Below, piece after piece: positions 54,471 through 61,191 of a stretch of DNA of 64,000 nucleotides. Source of the DNA: Chloroflexota bacterium. GTDB lineage: Bacteria; Chloroflexota; Anaerolineae; J036; Brachytrichaceae. The stretch spans positions 1 to 64,000 of the forward strand of contig JANXLU010000049.1 of NCBI GenBank assembly GCA_025354985.1. Direction: 5' to 3'. The first letter of the stretch is position 1, and every line of letters begins with the position of its first letter. The translations under genes and the position numbers were made by a program. The notes beneath the pieces are model-generated. The model saw nothing but the letters and a program-made list of their open reading frames with translations, was not told the DNA's origin and did not search any database.

Positions 54471-56783
54471 ATGCCATTGCGTGCAGAACAACAGGAGATC
54501 GCAAATTACGCCGGTGGACGACTGGCGGTGAGCGCCGTGCCAGGAAGCGGGAAGACGTATACGCTGGCCGCACTGGCTGCGCGCATGCTGGCGCAGGCTG
54601 GCGAACGCAGCAACGTTTTTGATGAACGTGAATTGCTGGTGGTTACATTTACAACGAGCGCGGTGGACAATATCCGCAACCGGATTCGCCGGCAGTTGAG
54701 TGATCTGGGGTTGACCGATGGCGGATACAGGGTGTTGACCCTGCACGGGCTGGCGCACTTGATTGTCCGAACGCGGCCGGACCTGGCGGGAACCGGGAGC
54801 GACTTTTCGATTGATGACGAAGTAAGCGGTGGTCAGGCGCTCACCGATGCCGTGCGGTGGTTTACCGACTTCGCATACAGCGACACCTGGCAGAGCTTTC
54901 TTCCGCAGGATTCCAACGCCCAGACGCAGACACGCACGCGAGAAGCCTGGCGGAGCGCCACCTACCGCCTGGCTTCCGAGGTGACGCGGCTTTCCAAAAA
55001 CCTTCGGTTGGGCGCGAGTGAACTACGTAGTTGGCTGGACGGAACAGCACCCGGTCCGCAGATGGCTGGCAGGATACTGTCGCCCTATCTGGATATTGGT
55101 GCACGCATCTACGAGCGGTATGAAAAGTTGCTTGCTCAGAGTGGGCGACTGGATTTTGACGACCTGATCGGTCGGGCAATTGGCGCGCTTGAAAGCAACG
55201 AGGAGTTTCGCGCGTCGTTAAACAGTCGCTGGTATGCAATCCTGGAAGATGAGGCGCAGGACAGCACCCCGCTACAAGAGCAGATTCTGGGTTTGCTCTC
55301 GCGGGATCACAACAACTGGGTGCGGGTGGGTGATCCAAATCAGGCGATCATGACCACCTTCACGGCAAGCGATGTGCGCTTTTTTCGCGAGTTCTGCGTG
55401 GTGAACCACACGCTGCCTCTGACGCGGAGCGGTCGGAGCACGCCGCAGATCATCGAACTGGCCAACTGGCTGACACGGTGGTCCACGCACAATCATCCTG
55501 TGCAAGAAGTGCGCCGTGTGGCCTTGAGCGAGGCGGTGCAGATCGTGCCACTGGAAGCCGGCGAAACACCGGGTAACCCGACCACCGGGCGGGTGCATTT
55601 TGAAGCATATGCAAACGACGAGACGGAGTATCAACGCGTGGCCAAAAGCGCGGCCGGGTTTGTATTAAAGAACGAAGAGAAAACCTGTGCGATCCTGACG
55701 CTCACCAACCAGGCGGGGGACGAGATCGTCAAGGAGCTTGAGGCGGAGAAGGCGCGGTTGCCGCTGGCGCAGCGCGAGCTGCCGTTATTTGCCGATCAGC
55801 TAAAGAATCCCAAGCCGGTGCGGGACGTGGCGGACGCGTTGGCGCTGGCGGTTCGATTTTGCAGCAATCCACTTCAAGCGGGTGTGTTGGACAAATTACG
55901 CGTTGCACTGCTGGCTCTAAACGTTGGGAGCAAGCTGCCGGTGGTCGCGGATGAAAAGCAACTGCTCGCAGTGCTCGCCAGCAAACTGAATATCGAGCAA
56001 TTGCTGTATCCATGGGCCGGTGGCGACCCGGCTCTGCCAAAAAAGGTCGTGTTGTCTGAAGATGCATTGCAACAGCTGACCAAACTGACGACCCTGGTCG
56101 CGCGCTGGGTGCGGGCCAGCCTGCTCCCGGTTGACCAATTAATGCTAACCATTGCGCAGGACGTGCTCACCCGTGACAACGAACTGGCCATCGCCCACAG
56201 CCTCGCGCTTAGCATGCGCCGCTATGCCGCGCTAAATCCATCGGCACAACTGGGCGACCTGGCGGACAAGCTTAAAGACATCGCCAATAATCGGCAGAGC
56301 TTTCTTAGCCGCAGCTTGTTGGAGGCGGGATTTGAGCCACAGCCCGGGGTGATCACGGTAACCACGCTGCACAAGGCGAAGGGATTGGAATGGGATCGCG
56401 TATATATGGTCTGTGTGGATACGCTGGATTTCCCACATGACCCCGAAGCGACCAATTGGCGCGGCGAACAGTGGTATTTGGGTGGGCGGGACCCTGCGAC
56501 GGAGGCGCGCAAATCGCTGGAACATGAGTTTGCGGCGCGGAGACCGACACAGTCGCCGCGCGAAACAATTGAGCCCGACCGCGATTTGTTGGGTGATCAG
56601 ATGCTGATCCGCGAAGCGAGGATTGAGGCTATTGCGGAACGACTGCGACTGCTGTATGTGGGCGTCACGCGCGCAAAGAGCGAGCTACAGATCAGCTTTA
56701 GCCGAACACGGGGGCGATCGACTCAAAACAGACTCGCGCTGGCCATGGAGATGTGGAAGCGCACGCAGACGCCCGTGGACTGA
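54471..56783 (+). CDS. UvrD/Rep-family superfamily I DNA helicase
   Basis: 770 residues. Walker A VSAVPGSGKTYTLAALAARM (Lys28), motif Ia VVTFTTSAVDNIRNRI, Walker B YAILEDEAQDSTPLQEQ (about 257-266), motif III RVGDPNQAIM, motif V TVTTLHKAKGLEWDRVYMVC and motif VI RLLYVGVTRAKSELQISFS. It is a 3'-5' DNA translocase expected in repair or recombination. It lacks an obvious C-terminal nuclease domain. Standing alone between divergent and convergent neighbours. Which family member (UvrD, PcrA, AddA-related) cannot be set; the spacing is more like stand-alone UvrD-like proteins. Confidence 0.9.
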   Translation: MPLRAEQQEIANYAGGRLAVSAVPGSGKTYTLAALAARMLAQAGERSNVFDERELLVVTFTTSAVDNIRNRIRRQLSDLGLTDGGYRVLTLHGLAHLIVRTRPDLAGTGSDFSIDDEVSGGQALTDAVRWFTDFAYSDTWQSFLPQDSNAQTQTRTREAWRSATYRLASEVTRLSKNLRLGASELRSWLDGTAPGPQMAGRILSPYLDIGARIYERYEKLLAQSGRLDFDDLIGRAIGALESNEEFRASLNSRWYAILEDEAQDSTPLQEQILGLLSRDHNNWVRVGDPNQAIMTTFTASDVRFFREFCVVNHTLPLTRSGRSTPQIIELANWLTRWSTHNHPVQEVRRVALSEAVQIVPLEAGETPGNPTTGRVHFEAYANDETEYQRVAKSAAGFVLKNEEKTCAILTLTNQAGDEIVKELEAEKARLPLAQRELPLFADQLKNPKPVRDVADALALAVRFCSNPLQAGVLDKLRVALLALNVGSKLPVVADEKQLLAVLASKLNIEQLLYPWAGGDPALPKKVVLSEDALQQLTKLTTLVARWVRASLLPVDQLMLTIAQDVLTRDNELAIAHSLALSMRRYAALNPSAQLGDLADKLKDIANNRQSFLSRSLLEAGFEPQPGVITVTTLHKAKGLEWDRVYMVCVDTLDFPHDPEATNWRGEQWYLGGRDPATEARKSLEHEFAARRPTQSPRETIEPDRDLLGDQMLIREARIEAIAERLRLLYVGVTRAKSELQISFSRTRGRSTQNRLALAMEMWKRTQTPVD

Positions 56784-56819
56784 TGGCTGCGGTTGCAGGC
56801 ATCAATCCACGGGCTCGGC

Positions 56820-57821
56820 TTAACCCTTTAGATACTTGTTGAACCAGGCCAACGTGTCGGCCCAGGCGGCGACCGCGGCGGCTTCGTTGTAGCTGCCACC
56901 GGTGTCATTGTTGAAGGCGTGGTTGGCATCGGCATATTGCTTCTTGTCGAACGGCTTGCCGGCTTTCTTCATGGCCTCTTCAAGCGCGGGGGCGGTGCCG
57001 TTTACACGGTTGTCCAAGGCGCCATAGACGGCAAAGATCGCGGCGTTGGTACCCTCGATGGGTTTCAAGGGTGCGCTGGGGACCGGTCCGTAATACGGGA
57101 CGGCGGCCTTGATCTTGGAATTTGCCGCGGCCAGCTGGATGGTTTGACCACCACCGTAGCAGAAGCCCATCACACCGAGCTTACCGGCCAGCAGACCGGG
57201 TTGCTTCTCAAGGAAATCAACCGCGCCATTCATGTCCTTGACCAGATCCTCTTCCTTGGCGTTGCCGAGCCAGCCCGGGACCTTGTCCGGGCCAACCGTG
57301 TCGGTGCCGCCGCCGCGGCTGACCAGATCGGGCGCGACCGCGATAAAGCCGGCCTTGGCCAGGCGGCGGGCAACATCACGAATGTGATCGGTTAGGCCGC
57401 GGTTCTCATGAATCACCACGATACCGGGATAGCTGCCGGCAGCCTTTGGGCGGGCCAGATAGGCACTGACCTTGATATCAGTGTCATAGCTCACAGCGTT
57501 GCCTTCCACCGCAGGGTCTGTGGCGGCCACACCCAATACGGGATTTTTGGCTGGTGACACGGGCGGACCGGGAGGCACGGCGGTGTTTGGTTGGGCGGCG
57601 GTTTGGGCCGGAGCCGCAGTTGGCGCAGCGGCTGGAACGCCACACGCGCTTAACAATGCGGCCGCTGCCGCCGAGCTTCCGGTTATATACAACACGCGCT
57701 TAAGCATGCTGCGTCGGCTGAGATGACCATCGAGATAGTCCTCGACCATCTCGGTGCCGAGATACCACTGCATTTGGGTCAACTGCTTTACGTCAAAATC
57801 GGGGCGTTTGTTGGTGGGCAT
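56820..57821 (-). CDS. Dienelactone hydrolase family protein, exported
   Basis: 333 residues. An unusual ~35-residue polar N-terminus precedes a Tat-like signal, LSRRSMLKRVLYITGSS, and a lipobox-like LLSAC. The alpha/beta-hydrolase domain carries the nucleophile elbow GVMGFCYGGG (Cys), an acid in AVYGALDNRV and the His in ADANHAFNND, the Cys-Asp-His triad of dienelactone hydrolases. It hydrolyses lactones or esters at the cell surface; the real substrate is open. A TAGGAG Shine-Dalgarno precedes the ATG. Confidence 0.87.
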   Translation of the reverse strand: MPTNKRPDFDVKQLTQMQWYLGTEMVEDYLDGHLSRRSMLKRVLYITGSSAAAAALLSACGVPAAAPTAAPAQTAAQPNTAVPPGPPVSPAKNPVLGVAATDPAVEGNAVSYDTDIKVSAYLARPKAAGSYPGIVVIHENRGLTDHIRDVARRLAKAGFIAVAPDLVSRGGGTDTVGPDKVPGWLGNAKEEDLVKDMNGAVDFLEKQPGLLAGKLGVMGFCYGGGQTIQLAAANSKIKAAVPYYGPVPSAPLKPIEGTNAAIFAVYGALDNRVNGTAPALEEAMKKAGKPFDKKQYADANHAFNNDTGGSYNEAAAVAAWADTLAWFNKYLKG

Positions 57822-57836
57822 GTTTCTCCTACATTG

Positions 57837-57887
57837 CCCACAACCCGTACCATTCCACGTTTTGCATGGCGTGCGGCGGGTTGTGGG
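57837..57887 (-). other. Hairpin in the 5' region of the dienelactone hydrolase gene
   Basis: CCCACAACCC (57837-57846) and GGGTTGTGGG (57878-57887) form a 10-bp perfect outer stem with partial inner pairing (CCAT/ATGG). It lies between the FkbM gene stop and the SD of the hydrolase gene, with no T-run on the minus strand. Could be a terminator remnant or an untranslated-region structure. Confidence 0.4.
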
Positions 57888-57983
57888 GAACTAGTATTAA
57901 TAGTGCGGCCGCTCGATGAGCGGCTGCTGATTGCGCTCGTTAAGTTAACGCCAGACGACCCATAAATGGTTTCTATCACCACG

Positions 57984-58802
57984 TCACGATCGGCGGCTGC
58001 ATACGATTAATTCACCATACCCATAAATATCAAATGGATGGCCGGAAATGGCGGCGTAGAAAATATCCGATGCGCGGCCAAACGAGGTGCGATCATGCAG
58101 CTCAATCACGAGGTTATCCACGCAGGATAGCCAGGTATCGACGCCCTTGGCAAACACAATCGCTTCCGCGCCTTCGATATCCATTTTAAGGATGGAAATC
58201 CTCGGGCATCTGGCTTCAGCGAACAATGTGGCGATGTCAACGGCGCGCAGATCGGGATGTTCACCTGGAAAGCACTCGCGCACTTGGGTGGCCCAGGCGC
58301 TTTCGCCGGGGCATATCTTGAGGTCGGCGGGGTGAGACCAAATCGCGGATTGGAGCGCGCGAACGCGAGCGCCATAGGGCGCCACATTCCTTTGCAACTG
58401 GGCAAAGTTGGCGGGGTCCGGCTCAACCGCGATCAGTCGGCTGGATGGAAAACGGCTCAGGAAATAAGCGGATGCGTGACCCACATTTGCGCCACAGTCG
58501 ACGATCACGGTTGCGTCGGCCAGGTGATCCAGGCACGCGTATTCGCGCTCGATAAAGATTTGACCAAATACGCTCATATCGCTGGTAAGGGGACGCACCA
58601 CCACGGGGTGCGTGGCGTGTTTTGGAGACAGGGTGTAACAGGCCGGCACAGGAAACAAAGGCCGCGGGAGCCGCTGATTTATTTGATCCTGCAGGTAATA
58701 CGCGGCCTGGACCGGCGCCAGGTTCTGGAACAATCCGGCAATCTTCTTGAACAGCGAAATGTGCACGGTGGGATGAGACGGTGGTGTGATCTGGCGTGGC
58801 AT
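57984..58802 (-). CDS. FkbM-family methyltransferase
   Basis: 272 residues. SAM motif VIVDCGANVGHASAYFLSRF, IAVEPDPANFAQLQRNVAPY and the FkbM signature ISILKMDIEGAEAIVF. Substrate unknown, probably a sugar hydroxyl. Start unclear: ATG 58802 is chosen; an upstream ATG (58847) and GTG (58859) in the same frame would add an atypical 15-19 residues and reach into the divergent metG leader region. Confidence 0.82.
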   Translation of the reverse strand: MPRQITPPSHPTVHISLFKKIAGLFQNLAPVQAAYYLQDQINQRLPRPLFPVPACYTLSPKHATHPVVVRPLTSDMSVFGQIFIEREYACLDHLADATVIVDCGANVGHASAYFLSRFPSSRLIAVEPDPANFAQLQRNVAPYGARVRALQSAIWSHPADLKICPGESAWATQVRECFPGEHPDLRAVDIATLFAEARCPRISILKMDIEGAEAIVFAKGVDTWLSCVDNLVIELHDRTSFGRASDIFYAAISGHPFDIYGYGELIVCSRRS

Positions 58803-58881
58803 GGGTGAATTTGGGCTACCGTGACATTTTATTTGAACGAACGCCATCACGTGCACCACGCGGGGAAATGAAAGATCGTGC

Positions 58882-58887
58882 TACAAT
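58882..58887 (+). promoter_or_regulatory. Extended -10 box for the metG leader
   Basis: TGC followed by TACAAT (58879-58887) forms an extended -10 element. It ends 10 nt before the leader-peptide ATG at 58898, the same spacing seen at other predicted leaderless starts in this window. No -35 match is visible. Confidence 0.6.
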
Positions 58888-58897
58888 TTCTCTCGCA

Positions 58898-58966
58898 ATG
58901 ACTGCAAACCTCGGTTCAAGCATGATGATGCCCGGCGAAACAATCGCGCGGGCTGATGAACAGTGA
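58898..58966 (+). CDS. metG leader peptide with three consecutive Met codons
   Basis: A 22-codon open frame, beginning MTANLGSSMMMPGE and ending ARADEQ before TGA at 58964-58966. Codons 9-11 (58922-58930) are ATG ATG ATG. It lies between a -10 box and an intrinsic terminator in front of methionyl-tRNA synthetase, the position of a regulatory leader peptide. The peptide itself is unlikely to have a function; ribosome position would be the signal. Too short for normal gene finders. Confidence 0.75.
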   Translation: MTANLGSSMMMPGETIARADEQ

Positions 58967-59029
58967 GTGTTGTCCGTCAGTTTCAGAAATGGTTTTAATC
59001 AACCGCCCGCGCAAGTGGGCGGTTTTTTT
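58930..59029 (+). promoter_or_regulatory. Transcription attenuator of metG (alternative hairpins plus intrinsic terminator)
   Basis: Three exclusive pairings are visible. Hairpin 1:2 pairs GCCCGGCG (58930-58937) with CGC-G-CGGGC (58945-58953). The antiterminator 2:3 pairs GCGCGGGC (58946-58953) with GCCCGCGC (59005-59012), 8 bp perfect. The terminator 3:4 pairs AACCGCCC (59001-59008) with GGGCGGTT (59017-59024) and runs into T7 (59023-59029). Strand 1 begins at the third Met codon of the leader peptide, so a ribosome stalled for Met-tRNA would mask it, free strand 2 and prevent termination. Confidence 0.8.
59001..59029 (+). terminator. Intrinsic terminator in the metG leader
   Basis: An 8-bp stem AACCGCCC/GGGCGGTT with an 8-nt loop, followed by a run of T ending at 59029. 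It is 69 bp upstream of the metG start and downstream of the leader-peptide stop, so metG expression requires read-through. Confidence 0.85.
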
Positions 59030-59098
59030 GTTGGCTGAATCGGTTGAGTTGTTTGCATTAGTTTCAATACCTTGGAACAAAGAATAGTAAGGAGAAAA

Positions 59099-60871
59099 AT
59101 GGAAAACATTCTGGTTTGTCTGGCCTGGCCATATGCGAACGGCGACGCACACGTGGGCCACATCGCGGGCGCCTATTTGCCCGCGGATATTTTTGCGCGC
59201 TATCAGCGGCTCACCGGCAACCGGGTGGTGGTGGTCAGCGGTAGCGACAGCCATGGCACGCCGATTGTGGTGAGCGCCGAGAAGCAAGGCAAGACCCCGC
59301 GTGCGCTATTTGAACATTTTCACGCCAGGTTTTTGCAGACATGGATAAAGCTCGGAATCAGCTATGACCTGTATACGCACACCGACACCGAAAACCACCA
59401 CGCGATCGCGCAGCAGATGTTTACGCGGCTGAACGACAACGGGCAGCTGTTTCTGGCCAAACAAAAGCAGGTGTATAGCGAGAAGCAGCAAAAGTTTCTG
59501 CCAGATCGGTTTGTTGAGGGCACGTGCCCTATCTGCGCGTATGACAAGGCGCGTGGAGACCAGTGTGACAACTGCGGGAATCTGCTTGAAGCGGTGCAGC
59601 TCATCAATCCGCGCAATCGAAACCTGGCCGATGATGTTCTGAGCATTCGCGAGAGCGAACATTACATGTGGGATCTGCCGCAGGTGGGGCCGGCTATTGG
59701 CGAATATCTCGCGGACAAGGACAGCTATTGGCGACCTCAGGTGCTAAACTTTGCGCGCAACTTTGCCAAAGACCTGAACCCGCGCGCGTTTACACGCGAC
59801 CTGACGTGGGGGATTCCGATCCCGGTGCCTAACAGCGAGGGGAAGTGCATCTACGTGTGGTGGGAAGCGGTGCTCGGCTATCTGACCGCGACGATTGAGT
59901 GGGCCAAGCTCAATGGCACACCGGAAGCGTGGAAGGATTTTTGGTATGCGCCCGACAACGTAAAAATCTATAACTTCATTGGCAAGGACAACATTCTGTT
60001 TCACACGGTGTTGTGGCAGGGGATCCTATTGGGAATGAAGCACCTGGGTGACGAAGCTGCGCCACGCCCGGGAGACAACCCGACGTTTAACCTGCCATAT
60101 GACGTGCCTGCAAATCAATATGTAAATTTGAACGGGCAAAAGTTTAGCAAGAGCCTGGGTGTGAGCGTGGAGGCGCTGGAATTGGCCGAAAAATATGGCG
60201 CGGACCCCGTGCGGTTTTATCTGACCCAGATCATGCCCGAGCAGCGTGATGCGGATTGGAGCTTTGAGGGCTTCACGCAGGCGAACAACAGCGAACTGCT
60301 GGCCAAATGGGGCAACCTGGCGCAGCGCACGCTAAGCCAGATATTCAAAAACTTTGACGGAGCCATACCAATCCCCGGCGCATTGACCGAGGCGGATCAG
60401 GCCCTGCTGACCGCAAGCCGGGCCGCGTTTGCGGCGGTCGGTGAATCGCTTAACGCGGTGCGATTACGCGAGGCACTGACGCTGGCAATGGAGCTGGCCG
60501 GCAAAGCTAACTACTACATTGACCAGCAGGCGCCGTGGAAAATCATAAAGGTGGACAAGGCGCGGGCCGGGACGCAACTGTATGTGGCGGCCCAGGTGAT
60601 CGATCACTTAAGCGTGTTGCTCTCACCATTTGTGCCGGATCTGTGTGAGGCGGTGCGCCGGCAGTTGGGCTATGCCAAGCCGCTCTTCGGCCGGTTGTTT
60701 ACCGAGACGGTGCACGAACGCACGCGCGACCACGAGGTGTTGCGCTATGACGCGCGCGAGGCGGACGGACATTGGGTGGCTTCGCAATTGGCAGCCGGAC
60801 AAAAGCTGGGGGGTGAGCCCAGAGGGTTGGTGACAAAAATCGAGGTTGCAAAAGAGTTACCGAAAACATAG
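59099..60871 (+). CDS. metG: Methionyl-tRNA synthetase
   Basis: 590 residues. Class I signature region LAWPYANGDAHVGHIAGAYL (HVGH), zinc-binding knuckle CPICAYDKARGDQCDNCG (about 143-160), KMSKS loop as GQKFSKSLG (about 345-352) and a C-terminal anticodon-binding helical bundle. It lacks the C-terminal Trbp111-like dimer domain, as some forms do. The ATG at 59099 has a clear AAGGAG (59089-59094); the frame is open back to 59072 but has no better signal. Expression is probably controlled by the attenuator just upstream. Confidence 0.96.
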   Translation: MENILVCLAWPYANGDAHVGHIAGAYLPADIFARYQRLTGNRVVVVSGSDSHGTPIVVSAEKQGKTPRALFEHFHARFLQTWIKLGISYDLYTHTDTENHHAIAQQMFTRLNDNGQLFLAKQKQVYSEKQQKFLPDRFVEGTCPICAYDKARGDQCDNCGNLLEAVQLINPRNRNLADDVLSIRESEHYMWDLPQVGPAIGEYLADKDSYWRPQVLNFARNFAKDLNPRAFTRDLTWGIPIPVPNSEGKCIYVWWEAVLGYLTATIEWAKLNGTPEAWKDFWYAPDNVKIYNFIGKDNILFHTVLWQGILLGMKHLGDEAAPRPGDNPTFNLPYDVPANQYVNLNGQKFSKSLGVSVEALELAEKYGADPVRFYLTQIMPEQRDADWSFEGFTQANNSELLAKWGNLAQRTLSQIFKNFDGAIPIPGALTEADQALLTASRAAFAAVGESLNAVRLREALTLAMELAGKANYYIDQQAPWKIIKVDKARAGTQLYVAAQVIDHLSVLLSPFVPDLCEAVRRQLGYAKPLFGRLFTETVHERTRDHEVLRYDAREADGHWVASQLAAGQKLGGEPRGLVTKIEVAKELPKT

Positions 60872-61163
60872 AGAAAATCATTTCATTGTTTGCGCGAGAT
60901 TATGAAACCGACCGGCTCGTGCGCAATGAGGTGTTGCCCGGCGCCGAATGAGTTCTGGCCGGTGAGGGCACTGCAACCCGAAAATTTGATGGCACGTGCT
61001 GATCAGGCATGGCGCCGAGGTTCTCACCGGCATCGTGTTGAATTTTGACGCGATCAAGCACTATTTACGCGACCTGGACCTTGAGGGGATAGTCTGGCAT
61101 CACCCGGATGGACGGATGGTCAAGATAAAACGGAAGGACTTCTTCAAATTCAAGCGGACCTAG
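60868..61163 (+). pseudogene. Remnant of an RNA ligase-like gene (DUF5565-type)
   Basis: Two out-of-frame pieces encode parts of an RNA/DNA nucleotidyltransferase ligase. Frame A (60868-60999) reads IEKIISLFARDYETDRLVRN, then EVLPGAE, stop (TGA at 60949 where the family has Trp), VLAGEGTATRKFDGTC, which contains the adenylated-lysine motif KFDGT. Frame B (60990-61160) reads WHVLIRHGAEVL and then DLEGIVWHHPDGRMVKIKRK, the C-terminal ligase motifs. The initiator position is ATA (60868). The middle of the domain is missing. So the gene has a lost start, a nonsense mutation and an internal deletion with frame change. Confidence 0.7.
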
Positions 61164-61179
61164 TGTTACCGCTGCGTCA

Positions 61180-61185
61180 TATACT
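61180..61185 (+). promoter_or_regulatory. -10 box TATACT upstream of the kinase gene
   Basis: TATACT ends 6 nt before ATG 61192, so transcription would begin at or next to the A of the start codon. No SD sequence is present. Confidence 0.5.
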
Positions 61186-61191
61186 CGCCCC

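Noticed and set aside
58920-58940. Resemblance of GATGA-GCCCGGC to the core of a SAM-I riboswitch
   Set aside because: The rest of the SAM-I junction (P1, P3 and the kink-turn) is absent, and the same bases are explained by a leader peptide with Met codons and by the 1:2 attenuator stem.
58888-59098. A T-box leader for metG
   Set aside because: No T-box consensus sequence (AGGGTGGNACCGCG type) or specifier stem is visible.
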